64,000 nucleotides of DNA. Source: Uliginosibacterium sp036017065 (GTDB taxonomy: Bacteria; Pseudomonadota; Gammaproteobacteria; Burkholderiales; Rhodocyclaceae). The DNA is taken from positions 62,001-126,000 of the forward strand of contig NZ_JAYXHR010000001.1 in the NCBI RefSeq assembly GCF_036017065.1. Reading direction: 5' to 3'. Made by a program: the position numbers and the translations under genes. This document shows positions 8,865 through 18,313 of this stretch, piece after piece (position 1 is the first letter of the stretch; each line of letters starts with the position of its first letter). Below the pieces are notes generated by a model. That model worked only from the letters and a program-made list of their open reading frames with translations. It had not been told where the DNA came from and did not search any database.

Positions 8865-10091
8865 TCAGAGTTTGCGGAAAATCAGCGAAGTATTGATACC
8901 ACCAAAAGCGAAGTTGTTGCTCATGACGTACTCGCCATCGATCTGGCGGGTGCTGCCGGCGATGTAGTCGACATCGCCGCAGCGCGGATCGATGTTCTGC
9001 AGGTTGAGGTTCGGCGCGAACCAGCCTTCGCGCTGCATCTCGATGCTGTACCAGGCCTCCAGTGCACCGCAGGCGCCCAGCGTGTGGCCCATGTAGCTCT
9101 TCAGCGTGCTCAGCGGAATGCGCTTGCCGAAGACATCCTGGGTGGCGTGCGACTCGGCGATGTCGCCATGCTCGGTGGCGGTGCCATGACCGTTTACGTA
9201 GCAGATGGCATCAGGCGGCAGGCCGGCGTCCTCCAGCGCGAGACGCATGGCCTGGGCCATGGTGCTGCTCTGCGGCTGGGTAACGTGGTTGCCGTCGCAG
9301 TTGGTGCCGTAGCCCACCAGTTCCGCATGGATGCGCGCGCCGCGGGCCACGGCGTGATCCCAGTCTTCCAGGATCAGGGTGCCGGCGCCTTCGCCCAGCA
9401 CCAGGCCGTCGCGTGCCGCGTCGTAGGGACGCGGGCTCAGTTCCGGCGTGGCGTTGGTGGTCGAGGTGGCAAACAGCGTATCGAATACCGCGGCTTCGGT
9501 CGGGCACAGCTCCTCCGAGCCGCCCGCCACCATCGCGACAGCCTTGCCGCTCTTCACCGCTTCGTAGGCATAGCCCACGCCCTGGCTGCCGGACGTGCAG
9601 GCGCTGCTGGTGGTGTAGACGCGACCGGAGAGGCCGAAGTACACGCCGATGTTCACTGCCGCGGAGTGCGACATCATGCGCAGGTAGCTGTTGGCGTTGA
9701 TGCCCTCGGTGGACTTGTTGAGCAGCATGCGGCCGAAGTCGCGGATCGCGGGCGGCGAGCCCATCGACGAGCCGTAGGAGACGCCGACTTCGCCGCTCTT
9801 CAGCAGCGGGTCGCCGAGCAGGCCGGCATCCGCCAGCGCCAGTTCCGTGGCGCGCACCGCCAGAATGGCGACACGGCCCATGCTGCGCGTGCGCTTGCGG
9901 TCGTAGCCCTCGGCGGGCAAATCGAAAGGCGCGGCCGGTGCGGCCAGGCGGGTCAGCAGGCCTTCGTACTGATCCCAGTCTTCCATGTACTGCACGGCAT
10001 TGCGCAGCGACAGCAAGCGCTCGCGCACGCTGGGCCAGTCGGTGCCCAGGGGGCTGAACCCGGCCATGCCGGTGACTGCTACACGCTTCAA
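8865..10091 (-). CDS. apeR: Aryl polyene beta-ketoacyl-ACP synthase (ApeR)
   Basis: This FabF-like ketosynthase has 408 residues and carries the Cys-His-His set: active Cys in SSACTSGSQG, His in GHGTATEHGD and His in YMGHTLGACGA. It would extend the polyene chain on the cluster's acyl carrier proteins. The reading frame begins at a TTG (10091) inside the ATGGTTTGAAG junction and overlaps the apeQ stop by 4 nt; no ATG fits the conserved start KRVAVTGM. The protein ends with FGGINTSLIF, the usual KS C-terminus. Confidence 0.88.
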   Translation of the reverse strand: MKRVAVTGMAGFSPLGTDWPSVRERLLSLRNAVQYMEDWDQYEGLLTRLAAPAAPFDLPAEGYDRKRTRSMGRVAILAVRATELALADAGLLGDPLLKSGEVGVSYGSSMGSPPAIRDFGRMLLNKSTEGINANSYLRMMSHSAAVNIGVYFGLSGRVYTTSSACTSGSQGVGYAYEAVKSGKAVAMVAGGSEELCPTEAAVFDTLFATSTTNATPELSPRPYDAARDGLVLGEGAGTLILEDWDHAVARGARIHAELVGYGTNCDGNHVTQPQSSTMAQAMRLALEDAGLPPDAICYVNGHGTATEHGDIAESHATQDVFGKRIPLSTLKSYMGHTLGACGALEAWYSIEMQREGWFAPNLNLQNIDPRCGDVDYIAGSTRQIDGEYVMSNNFAFGGINTSLIFRKL

Positions 10092-10819
10092 ACCATGCCT
10101 CCGTTCACGCTGATGACCTGGCGGGTGATGTAGCCCGCGTCCTCGCTCATCAGGAATGCCACTGTTCCTGCCACTTCGTCCACGCTGCCCATGCGGCGCA
10201 TGGGAATCATCGCCATCGCTTCTTCCAGCACCTCGGGCGACACCATGTCGGTGTCGATCAGGCCTGGCGCCACGCAGTTGACGGTGATCTTGCGCTTGGC
10301 CAGTTCGATCGCCAGCGCCTTGGTGGCGCCGATGATGCCGGCCTTGGCCGCGCTGTAGTTCACCTGGCCGCGGTTGCCGGCGACGCCGGACACCGACGAC
10401 AGCGTGACGATTCGCCCTGGCTTGCGCGTCTGCACCATCGGCAGCACCAGCGGGCGCAACACATTGTAGAAGCCATCGAGATTGGTGCCGACCACGCTGT
10501 CCCATTCCTCGTCGGTCATCGCCGGAAAGGCGTTGTCGGCATGGATGCCGGCATTGCAGACAACGCCGTAGTAGGTGCCATGCGCGGCGATGTCCGCTTC
10601 CAGCAGATTGCGTGCAGCGTCGCGATCAGCCACGTCGAACTGCAGCGTGCGGGCGCGACGTCCCATGGCCTCGATCTCTGCCGCGACGGCCTGTGCTTCG
10701 TCGATGCGCGAGCGGCAATGCACGACGACGTCATGGCCGTCGCGCGCCAGCCTCAATGCGATACCCCGTCCGATGCCGCGGCTCGCGCCGGTGACCAGGA
10801 CTGTCTTGTTGGTGCTCAT
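10088..10819 (-). CDS. apeQ: 3-ketoacyl-ACP reductase of the aryl polyene pathway (ApeQ)
   Basis: This short-chain dehydrogenase has 243 residues and is FabG-like. The cofactor motif TGASRGIGRG is at about residues 10-19, NAG occurs mid-protein, and the catalytic Ser and YSAAK follow (about 140-160). It reduces the 3-keto group after each elongation. It lies between apeP and apeR and overlaps apeR by 4 nt, so the KS/KR/DH genes are probably coupled in translation. Confidence 0.92.
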   Translation of the reverse strand: MSTNKTVLVTGASRGIGRGIALRLARDGHDVVVHCRSRIDEAQAVAAEIEAMGRRARTLQFDVADRDAARNLLEADIAAHGTYYGVVCNAGIHADNAFPAMTDEEWDSVVGTNLDGFYNVLRPLVLPMVQTRKPGRIVTLSSVSGVAGNRGQVNYSAAKAGIIGATKALAIELAKRKITVNCVAPGLIDTDMVSPEVLEEAMAMIPMRRMGSVDEVAGTVAFLMSEDAGYITRQVISVNGGMV

Positions 10820-10849
10820 GTGGAACCCGATGGTGCTTTCTTGCGTTCT

Positions 10850-11326
10850 TTACTGAGGAGCCTGCTGCAGGTACTGCGCCACGTTGGCCGGTTCGAAGAC
10901 GGACAGGGTTGCCTCGGCAGCCAGGCCGTCCTGGTCCTCGATGGAGCAGGCGAAGGCGGCAAGCCCGTCGCCGCCCTGGAACTCGCGGCGCGCCGTCACG
11001 CGCAGCACGCTGCCAATGGCGAAGCGCGGGCGGTGGCACAGCTGCTTGCGGGTACCGAGAAGGAAGCCGACTTTCGGCGGCTGTCCCTGCTGGCGCCAGA
11101 CGTTGCCGCCGTATGCGCCGACCGCCTGCGCCATGTATTCGATGCCGACCCAGGCACCGACCGCACCGTCGCGGCAGAACATGGTGTCGGGCCGGATCAC
11201 CACCTCCGCCACCAGGTGCTCCTCGCCGATCTCCACGCAGCGATCCAGCAACAGCATGCGGCTTGCATGCGGCAGCAGGCTGGCGATGTCCGGGAGGACC
11301 GGTTGGCCGGAGGTTGCTTCAGTCAT
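10850..11326 (-). CDS. apeP: Hotdog-fold dehydratase (ApeP)
   Basis: The protein has 158 residues of the FabZ/FabA-like ApeP family, which removes water from 3-hydroxyacyl-ACP to give the conjugated polyene. The segments LLPHASRMLLLDR and GAWVGIEYMAQAVGAYGG match the substrate-tunnel helix of these enzymes. The ATG at 11326 overlaps the end of apeO by 8 nt. Work on aryl polyenes describes ApeP acting with ApeI; here the ApeI part is fused to the ligase at 19050-20801. Confidence 0.87.
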   Translation of the reverse strand: MTEATSGQPVLPDIASLLPHASRMLLLDRCVEIGEEHLVAEVVIRPDTMFCRDGAVGAWVGIEYMAQAVGAYGGNVWRQQGQPPKVGFLLGTRKQLCHRPRFAIGSVLRVTARREFQGGDGLAAFACSIEDQDGLAAEATLSVFEPANVAQYLQQAPQ

Positions 11327-12494
11327 GGCGCGAGAGTACCAGCGCGGCATTGTTGCCGCCGAAAGCGAAGGAGGTGGACAGGACGTTGCGCACGGGCCGT
11401 GTGGCGTGTCCGCCAATTGCCACCAGGTTCAGGGCCGGCAATTCGCTGTCGGCCTGGCCGTCCCACAGATTGGGCGGCAGCCGGTGTTGCGCGTCAGTCA
11501 GGGTCAACCAGCACAGCGCGGCTTCCACGGCCCCGGCCGCGCCGAGTGTATGGCCGGTCAGCGCCTTGGTGGAACTGGCCGGCACTTGTGGGCAGAGCTC
11601 GCCGAACACACGCGACTCCATGGCGTCGTTCAGCGGCGTGGCGGTGCCGTGGCAGTTGATGTAGTCGAGCTGCGCAGCGTCCAGCCCCGCGCGCTGTAGC
11701 GCCTGGCAGACCGCTTCGCGTGCGCCGCGGCCGGAGGGCTCGGGGGCCGAGATGTGGTGGGCGTCGGAGCTCTCGCCCCAGCCGCTCAGCGCCACCGGCC
11801 CGGGATCGCGGCTCATGACGAACAGGGCGGCCCCTTCGCCGATGTTGATGCCGTGGCGATTCGCGGAGAACGGGTTGCAGCGTTCGGCCGATACCGACTC
11901 CAGCGCCGAGAAGCCGGCCACCGTGAAGTGGCACAGGCTGTCCGCTCCGCCAGCGATCACCAGGTCCACCATGCCGGCGCGCAGCATGCGGGCACCGGTG
12001 GCCAGCGCGCGGGCACTCGACGAGCAGGCGGTGGAGATGGCGTAGGCCGGCCCGCGGGCGCCACTCAGGTGGGCGATGAAGGTGGCCGGCGTGCCCAGCT
12101 CGTGGTGGGCATAGTGGTAGTCGTCCGGCCACGCTCCGTGTTCGGCCTTGTAAGGCAGGGCGTGTTCGGTCTGGCTGATGCTGGAGGTGCTGGTGCCGAG
12201 GATGACCGCGATGCGCTCCGGCGCGATGCCTTGCGCAAGCTGCCGGTATCCGGCTTCGATCTGCGCGAAGGCCTGTGCGAGCAGCGCGTTGTTGCGGCCG
12301 CGCAGCGGCAGGGGCTGGTCGTCCAGCGAGGGCAGGTCGGTGCCCACCGTGCCCAGCGTCAGGGCGCGGCCGGGGCTGAACGCATCGGTCGTCCGCATGC
12401 CCGGCGAGTGGCCGGCGAACAGGTTCTCGCGGATCGTGTCCGTCGAGTCGCCCAGCGCGCACAGCAGGCCCACGGTGTTCAGGAATACCTTCAT
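11319..12494 (-). CDS. apeO: Aryl polyene ketosynthase (ApeO)
   Basis: This 391-residue ketosynthase has the active Cys in STACSSSARAL (about residue 160), His in INCHGTATPLND and His in ALTGHTLGAAGA. In studied systems ApeO is the main elongating KS and pairs with the chain-length-factor-like ApeC, which is also in this operon. It overlaps apeP by 8 nt. The C-terminus SFAFGGNNAALVLS is typical of KS proteins. Confidence 0.9.
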   Translation of the reverse strand: MKVFLNTVGLLCALGDSTDTIRENLFAGHSPGMRTTDAFSPGRALTLGTVGTDLPSLDDQPLPLRGRNNALLAQAFAQIEAGYRQLAQGIAPERIAVILGTSTSSISQTEHALPYKAEHGAWPDDYHYAHHELGTPATFIAHLSGARGPAYAISTACSSSARALATGARMLRAGMVDLVIAGGADSLCHFTVAGFSALESVSAERCNPFSANRHGINIGEGAALFVMSRDPGPVALSGWGESSDAHHISAPEPSGRGAREAVCQALQRAGLDAAQLDYINCHGTATPLNDAMESRVFGELCPQVPASSTKALTGHTLGAAGAVEAALCWLTLTDAQHRLPPNLWDGQADSELPALNLVAIGGHATRPVRNVLSTSFAFGGNNAALVLSRHD

Positions 12495-12570
12495 CTCGTC
12501 ACGTTCCCGGTTGGCGTGTCGTATGTGTGTCGTTCGTGCATGTCGTGTCGTGGCTTGCCCGATGCCGTGC

Positions 12571-13152
12571 CTACTTCACTTCGGCGCTCACGATGTCCAG
12601 CGTGTAGCCGCCCAGGCGTTGCTGCACGCGCAGGCTGCCGTTCCACGGGGCGTCGGGGCCGTACTCGATGTCGATGGCGGGCTGGCCGTCCTTCAGCAGG
12701 ATGCGGCTGCCTTCCTCGTCGACGACCTGCCAGCCTGCGGGCAGGGCCTTGCGCAGCGTTTCGATCGGTGCCAGGGCATACAGCATGTCGTTCATGATCC
12801 AGGCCGGCGGCAGGCCTTCCGGCAGGCGATTGTCGCTGATTGCGAGACGCTCGCCATCGTAGTCGAGGGCCAGCAGGCGCAGGCCCACGCCGCTGGCGAC
12901 CAGGCGCAGGCGTCTGGCGTCGATCTCCACCACGGCGTCGAAACTGCGGGTGGTGCCGCCGCGGGTGATGCTGACCTGCTGGTTCAGGGTGCGCTCGCCC
13001 AGTGCCGCCACCGGGATGCGCAGCAGTTGAGGCTCGTCCGCCGGCGCGCAGGCGGCGAGCAGGCCGAGCAGGAGTGCGCCGGCAAACGAGCGGGCGACAA
13101 AGCGGGCGACAAAGCAAACGCCACGGTGGGCAACAAGGTGGGCAAGGCTCAT
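12571..13152 (-). CDS. apeN: DUF3261 lipoprotein (ApeN)
   Basis: This 193-residue lipoprotein has the signal FAGALLLGLLAAC, acylated at about Cys35, followed by a beta-rich domain that includes LLRIPVAALGERTLNQQVS. The family is found with aryl polyene exporters and is thought to help place the lipid-linked pigment in the outer membrane; the exact step is not known. Its ATG overlaps the apeM stop by 4 nt. The signal peptide is unusually long and Val/Arg-rich before the hydrophobic core, so an internal start is possible. Confidence 0.82.
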   Translation of the reverse strand: MSLAHLVAHRGVCFVARFVARSFAGALLLGLLAACAPADEPQLLRIPVAALGERTLNQQVSITRGGTTRSFDAVVEIDARRLRLVASGVGLRLLALDYDGERLAISDNRLPEGLPPAWIMNDMLYALAPIETLRKALPAGWQVVDEEGSRILLKDGQPAIDIEYGPDAPWNGSLRVQQRLGGYTLDIVSAEVK

Positions 13153-15455
13153 GCGGTCTCCAGGCGGCGGAACAGGGGGGCGGACAGGGCGGCGATGCCG
13201 ATGCCGGCAAAGATGGCGAAGCCGAATGCGCCCAGTGCCGGCGTGCTGGAGAAGGCCAGCAGGCCGAAGGACAGCACGGTGGTGGAGGCCGCCAGCAAGG
13301 TGGCGACGAAGCTGCGCCCGTCGCCATGGCTGTCCACGATGAACACGCCGTAATCCACGCCCATGCCCAGCACGATCAGCAGGGCCAGCATGGTCAGCAA
13401 CTGTACCGGCATGTTCAGCGCGCCCATCAGCGCCAGCGTGCAGGTGCAGGCGAACACCACCGGCGCCAGCACCCGCCAGCTGTCGCCACGGAAGCGCGGC
13501 CACAACAGCGGGACGGTGAGTGCGAAGGCGATCACGCAGATCCAGCCCAGGCGCTGGCGATAGTGGCTGAACAGGCCGGAAATGCGCTCGGGCTTGTCCA
13601 CCCATTGCACGCCCTCGGTCTGCAGGGCCGACAGGGCGGCGATGCTGGCCTGCCCCGACAGGCCTTTCAGCAAGACGACGCTGGCCGGGGGTGTATCGCC
13701 GCCGCCGGGCAGCCACAAGCCCTGCAGCAGCGGCAGCAATGGCGAGCTCATGAGGGTGGGCAGGCTGAGCGTCTGCTCGCCGCGCGCCGCCGGTTGCCAG
13801 TCGGCGTCCAGCCCGAGCGCATCGCGCAGGGGCGCGATGCCCGGTTCGCCGTAGAGCCGCGCCGTCGCCTCGCGGGCGGCTTGCTGGCGAGCGGCCGATG
13901 GCAGCCAGTCCGACAGGGCCTGATAGCCTCCCAGGCTGCCGGCGGCCATCGCCTCGCGCAGCCTGGCGGTAAGGGCTTCCTCGCGCTGCAGGACGGTCTC
14001 CGCGTCCGGTCCGCTGACCAGGAAGAACTGCGCCGGACTGGGCAGGCCCAGCACGCGCGCCACTTCGCCGTGCTCGGCGAGCAAGGCCGGGTTGCTGGCC
14101 ATCAGCCCGCGGATGTCGTCGCTGATGGTAAGTCGCGACAGCCCCCAGCCCAGCGGCAGCGCCAGCACCGCGGCAAGGGCGAAGCCACGCCAGCCCGACG
14201 GCCAGATCGGGTAGCGCTCGCGCTGGCGCAGCAGCACCGCGGCAAGCGGCCCCGGCCGCAGCGAGGCCGGCGCGATGAAGGGATACCACAGCACCACGCA
14301 CAGCCAGGCGGCGGTGATGCCGATCAGCGCGAACACCGCCATCTGGCGCAGGCCGGGAAAGGGCGTCACCAGCAGGCCGGCGTAGGCGAGCACGGTGGTC
14401 AGCCACGCCAGCGCCATGCCCGGCAGCAGGATGCGGTAGCGCTGCCGTGGCGGCTGCGGGTCGTCCAGGCTGCTGCCCAGCGCGTGCTCGGCGTAGTCCA
14501 CCGCCACGCCGATGAGGCTGGCGCCGAACACGAGGGTCAGCACGTGCACCTGGCCGAAGACCAGGAAGCTGCCCCCCAGCGCCCACAGCGAGCCGATGGC
14601 TACCGGCAGCAGCATCAGCGGCAGGCCGCGCCAGCCACGGAAGGTCAGCAGCGTGACCAGCACGATGCCCAGCATCGAGCCATTGCCGATGAGGTTCAGT
14701 TCGTGCTCCGCCGCGCGGGCCGTGGCGGCGGCATGCATGATGACGCCGGCGCGACGCACCGCGACACCCGGCCGCGTTGCCGACGCGATGGCGGCGCTGA
14801 CCGCGGCATCGATCTCCTTCTGCACGCTCAAGGAAAACGCGTTGCCGGTGATGCGGTAGTTCAGGATCGCATGCGTCTGGCCGCCTTCCGCCACTTCCAG
14901 CAGGTCGCCGACCGGGCGTGCCGGCGATGCTTGCGCGCGCTCCAGCAGCCAGTTGCCGAACAGGCCATAGGGGTCGTCGTTCCAGCTCAGGCCGCTGGTG
15001 CTGACAGGACTCATGGCATTGGCGGCAGCACGCGCGGTCCACGCTTCCGCGCCATGCATCAGCGCAGCGTTGTCGCTGGCCGACACCAGCCCCGCCCGGT
15101 AGGGCTTGAGGGTGTCGCGCAGGACGGTTGGGTCCAGCGCGGAAGACTCTTCCGCCAGGGGCTGGCCCTTCAGGGCCTCCCGCAGGGCATGCGCGGTGGC
15201 ACGAGCCGCTCCCGCATCCTGGCTGCTGGCCATCAGCACCAACTGGCGCTCGCCACGACGGGCGAGTTGTTCGAGCGCTTCCTCCGCGCGCGGGTCGCGC
15301 TGGTCGTGCGGCAGCAGGGCGAAGATGTCGCTGTCCAGCCGCTGCTTCCACTGCGGCCATTGCAGCAGTGACACGCCGCTGAGGAGCAGGGTGAGGGCGA
15401 GCCACGCCCAGGCGGCGAGGGGGAGGCAGCGGGCGCGGATGTTGTCGCGGTTCAT
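13149..15455 (-). CDS. apeM: MMPL/RND-family exporter (ApeM)
   Basis: This 768-residue inner-membrane transporter has the RND/MMPL pattern: a first transmembrane helix near residue 14, a large periplasmic loop, a helix bundle, a second loop, and a second bundle ending ALSAPLFRRLETA. GVDYAEHALGSSL and VLGMGVDYGVFIVDS are the paired Gly-Asp-Tyr motifs of the helices that carry protons. It probably moves the lipid-linked polyene out of the inner membrane. The ATG at 15455 has AGAAGGG about 10 nt upstream. It is separated from apeL by an 885-nt repeat island, the only large gap in the operon. Confidence 0.9.
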   Translation of the reverse strand: MNRDNIRARCLPLAAWAWLALTLLLSGVSLLQWPQWKQRLDSDIFALLPHDQRDPRAEEALEQLARRGERQLVLMASSQDAGAARATAHALREALKGQPLAEESSALDPTVLRDTLKPYRAGLVSASDNAALMHGAEAWTARAAANAMSPVSTSGLSWNDDPYGLFGNWLLERAQASPARPVGDLLEVAEGGQTHAILNYRITGNAFSLSVQKEIDAAVSAAIASATRPGVAVRRAGVIMHAAATARAAEHELNLIGNGSMLGIVLVTLLTFRGWRGLPLMLLPVAIGSLWALGGSFLVFGQVHVLTLVFGASLIGVAVDYAEHALGSSLDDPQPPRQRYRILLPGMALAWLTTVLAYAGLLVTPFPGLRQMAVFALIGITAAWLCVVLWYPFIAPASLRPGPLAAVLLRQRERYPIWPSGWRGFALAAVLALPLGWGLSRLTISDDIRGLMASNPALLAEHGEVARVLGLPSPAQFFLVSGPDAETVLQREEALTARLREAMAAGSLGGYQALSDWLPSAARQQAAREATARLYGEPGIAPLRDALGLDADWQPAARGEQTLSLPTLMSSPLLPLLQGLWLPGGGDTPPASVVLLKGLSGQASIAALSALQTEGVQWVDKPERISGLFSHYRQRLGWICVIAFALTVPLLWPRFRGDSWRVLAPVVFACTCTLALMGALNMPVQLLTMLALLIVLGMGVDYGVFIVDSHGDGRSFVATLLAASTTVLSFGLLAFSSTPALGAFGFAIFAGIGIAALSAPLFRRLETA

Positions 15456-16340
15456 GCGTTTTTCCCTTCTGTCTGGAAGGGGTGTGCGCGCTGAAAACGT
15501 GTCACGCGTGCCACGCAACGTGCCGCGCTCATGTGGGCCTCGCGCCTCCTCCGCGTCATCTCTGCACGGACTATCTGGGTTGGCACAGACCATCGCACCG
15601 TCATTCCCGCGGAAGCGGGAATCCAGCGACTTTGTTTTGTGCTCTTGGTGTTGTGCCGGCTCCCGCCGAAGGGCCGGTGGCTTTGCGTTGCGCTTGGCCG
15701 GGAGTTCGCCCCGGCGGGCGACCTACTTTCTGCTGCGCGGCAGAAAGTAGGCAAAGAACGCGCCCCGCTTGCACCGCCGCCTTCGGCGGTTCCCTGCGCT
15801 GCTCGCGGAGCCGGGCGGCTGCCGGGTTTTGCAACCGAGTCGCGCTGCGCGCTCAGACATCCGCGCCGTCGCGCTGCGCGCGATTCCCCGTCACCGCTGC
15901 GCTGCTCGGCGGCTGCAGAGGGGGTAGGGGGCCGTGTCGACATTGCCGCGACGTCGCTTGCAGGAGCGGCCCTTGTTGTATTGGTTCTGGATTTGTAGCT
16001 CGGCCTCTCAACCCTGCACGACGCCCCGTCCCCTCTGCAGCCGCCGAGCAGCACAGACAAGCCGAGGGATCGCGCGTAGCGCGACGGCGAGCATGTCTGT
16101 GCACCGAAGGCTGAGCGCAGCGACAGACTGAGGGTGAGTTGCGGAGCCGCTCGGCTTGTCGAGCAGCGCAGGGCACCGCCGCAGGCGGCGGCGGAAGCGG
16201 GGCGGCTTTCTTTGGGTTCTTTCTTTGTCCGCACAAAGAAAGAACCTCGCCCGCCGGGGCGAGTCCCGGCCCGGCCTCCAGCGAAGTGACGCCCTAGCGA
16301 GTCCGGATAACCGTCCCAGCCAGCATGCTTGGCTGCATGC
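15456..16340. repeat. Repeat island: two facing copies of an interspersed element
   Basis: This gene-free stretch separates apeL from apeM. A left copy (15597-15930) starts with the CGTCATTCCCGC hairpin and ends GGCGGCTGCAGAGGGG. A right copy (about 16025-16290) is its reverse complement and contains a TTTCTTTG/CAAAGAAA hairpin. The same element occurs once at 36554-36905 and once at 47681-48005. The two facing arms could form a stem of about 250 bp. Open frames here are by-products of GC bias and code for nothing recognisable. Confidence 0.8.
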
Positions 16341-16940
16341 TCACTCAAACGCAGCACGCTCAGCCGTCTCTGCCTGCTGGGCCGTCGTCACCTTGCGCAT
16401 CTCGATGCGCGTGCGGTCGCCATTGGGAGCGTCCAGCACCACGTCTTCCACGGTGCTGGCGCCGGCGACGCGGATTTCGCCGATCACCTTGGCCATCGCC
16501 GCTTCGCGCGGTGCCAGCGCCAGTTGCCAGCGCTTGCCGTCGAGCTTGCCGCTGACGGTGAACAGCTTGTCCAGCTGGGTGAAGTCGCCGGCCATGACGC
16601 CCATCAGCACCTGGCTGATGGTGCCGACCACCGGCTCGCCGTCGGCGCGCAGGCGCAGCGAGTTGCCGCGGGCGTCCCGCTGCAGGATCTCGGTGGAGGT
16701 CACCCGCAGTGAACTGCCGAAGGGTTTGGTGGTGCTCCACAGCACGCCCTGTCCACGCAGGACGAGGAACTGGCCTTCCGCGCTGACCGGTTTCTTGATG
16801 CCGGACAGCTCGCGCGTCTGGGTGAATTCACCGCGCACCACGGGGGCCTTGGTGATGCGTTCGCCGACGTCGGTGAGCAGGTCGGCGTGGGCCAGTGCAG
16901 GCAGGCACAGTGCGGCGAGTAAGGCGATCAGGCGTCGCAT
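16341..16940 (-). CDS. apeL: LolA-like outer-membrane carrier protein (ApeL)
   Basis: This 199-residue periplasmic protein has a cleavable signal peptide (LLAALCLPALAHA, cut near residue 19) and a LolA/LppC-like fold with VRGEFTQTRELSGIKKP and GVLWSTTKPF. It is expected to carry the lipidated polyene across the periplasm, as LolA carries lipoproteins. The start overlaps the end of apeK by 13 nt. It is the last gene before the repeat island. Confidence 0.87.
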   Translation of the reverse strand: MRRLIALLAALCLPALAHADLLTDVGERITKAPVVRGEFTQTRELSGIKKPVSAEGQFLVLRGQGVLWSTTKPFGSSLRVTSTEILQRDARGNSLRLRADGEPVVGTISQVLMGVMAGDFTQLDKLFTVSGKLDGKRWQLALAPREAAMAKVIGEIRVAGASTVEDVVLDAPNGDRTRIEMRKVTTAQQAETAERAAFE

Positions 16941-17362
16941 GGCGGCTCCAGTCCAAGCTTTTCAAACAGGATGGCGGGGGACACGAAGCGCATTTCCATC
17001 GTGCCGGCGTGAACGGCCACCTGCACGGTGTAACCACGGGTGATGCGGTCACCCGTGGCAGCGTCGCGGATCACGTAGCGGATCTTCAGGCGGTTTTCCC
17101 ACTCGACGATTTCGGCGGCGACGCGGATGGTCTGCTGGTAGCGCAGCGGGCGCACGAAGTGCTGGCTCATCTCGACTACCGGCCACACGTAGCCGGACTC
17201 GCGCATCTGCGGGTAGTCGTAGTCGATCTGCTGCAGCAGCGCGCAGCGGGCGATCTCGAAGTAGCGCGCGTAGTTGCCATGCCACACCACTTCCATGGGA
17301 TCGAGATCGTGGAAGGGGATGAGGATGTCGACTTCGGCGTGCCAGCGGCGCTGGGTGTTCAT
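16928..17362 (-). CDS. apeK: Hotdog thioesterase, 4-hydroxybenzoyl-CoA type (ApeK)
   Basis: The protein has 144 residues of the YbgC/4HBT family. The active-site segment FHDLDPMEVVWHGNYARYFE (about residues 17-36) holds the catalytic Asp and the HGNY motif. In the pathway it may release or proofread acyl chains on the carrier proteins. It lies 15 nt after apeJ and overlaps apeL. Confidence 0.88.
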   Translation of the reverse strand: MNTQRRWHAEVDILIPFHDLDPMEVVWHGNYARYFEIARCALLQQIDYDYPQMRESGYVWPVVEMSQHFVRPLRYQQTIRVAAEIVEWENRLKIRYVIRDAATGDRITRGYTVQVAVHAGTMEMRFVSPAILFEKLGLEPPCDA

Positions 17363-17377
17363 CGTGACGGGCCCGGT

Positions 17378-18313
17378 TCAGGTTCTGGCGGCCCAGAACG
17401 GGAAGAAATTGAACCACTGCAGCGGTGCCGTGTGGCATTCAGTTTCAAGTTGTTGCACAAAAGCCTGTGCCAGCGGACGCACGCTGCCCAGGCGATCGCG
17501 CCGGTCCAGGCGTACTTCGTCGGCCAGCTTGAAGATGCGGAAATGGTGCCCGTCGGCCTGCTCGCTGGTCAGCATGCCGAGCAGAGGGCAGCGCAGCAGG
17601 CCAGCCAGCACGTAGGGGCCGATGGGGAAGTCCGCTTCGGCGCCTAGGAAGGGCAGGCGGAGGGTGGCGCGGCTGTCGTCCAGGGGGACGCGGTCGCCGG
17701 CGATCATGATGGTCTCGCCGGCCGCGACCTTGGCCGACAGCTGCATCGCGGTGGCCGGATCGAGGGCGCCGACCTGCAGCAAGGACAGGCCGCTGTCCGG
17801 GTTGAGGCTCTTCAGCAGGTTGTTGAAACGCTCCGCGTGGCGGGTATGCACCAGGGCGTTGATGCGCAGCCCGTGCAGGGCGCCGATGACGCGCGAGACC
17901 TCCAGGTTGCCCATGTGCGCCATGACGACCACCGCGCCGCGGCCCTCGCGCGCAAGCGACAGCAGGCTTTCCTCGCCGGAGAAATGCACGGCCCAGTCCT
18001 GCTCGCCACTCCAGGCGCGCAGCTTGTCGAGCAGGGTCTGCCCGAAGGCCATGAAATGGCGGAAGACGTTGGCGAAGCGTGGTGCCGGCGAGGCACCGCC
18101 GCTGTGCGCATGCAGGTGTGCGAGGTAGTCGCGCGACGCGTGACGTGCGCTGCGACGGACGAGGACGTACCAGAAGATCACCGGGTAGAGCGCCAGGCGG
18201 AACAGGTGATGGCCGCCGATGCGGTGCAGCCACAGCAGGCAGCGCATGCCGCCGGTGAAGCCGGCCTCGCCGATATTGGCCCAGTGGCGGGTGCCGGTCG
18301 TGTCGCGGCTCAT
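17378..18313 (-). CDS. apeJ: LpxL-like acyltransferase (ApeJ, acyltransferase part)
   Basis: This 311-residue protein belongs to the lipid A acyltransferase superfamily, with an N-terminal membrane-associated segment (HLFRLALYPVIFWYVL) and VVVMAHMGNLEVSR around the acyltransferase His. It probably transfers the polyene or a fatty acid to the glycosyl or lipid anchor at the inner membrane. The ATG at 18313 overlaps the preceding glycosyltransferase stop by 4 nt. In enterobacterial clusters ApeJ is, from memory, one longer protein combining glycosyl- and acyltransferase parts; here they are two genes. Confidence 0.85.
   Translation of the reverse strand: MSRDTTGTRHWANIGEAGFTGGMRCLLWLHRIGGHHLFRLALYPVIFWYVLVRRSARHASRDYLAHLHAHSGGASPAPRFANVFRHFMAFGQTLLDKLRAWSGEQDWAVHFSGEESLLSLAREGRGAVVVMAHMGNLEVSRVIGALHGLRINALVHTRHAERFNNLLKSLNPDSGLSLLQVGALDPATAMQLSAKVAAGETIMIAGDRVPLDDSRATLRLPFLGAEADFPIGPYVLAGLLRCPLLGMLTSEQADGHHFRIFKLADEVRLDRRDRLGSVRPLAQAFVQQLETECHTAPLQWFNFFPFWAART

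Noticed and set aside
13002..15371. 789-residue open frame opposite apeM/apeN
   Set aside because: Gln/Arg/His-rich antisense shadow of a strongly supported MMPL exporter; no recognisable motif.
15482..16357. Several 60-300-residue open frames inside the repeat island
   Set aside because: They recur with the interspersed element on both strands and contain translated hairpins, not protein domains.
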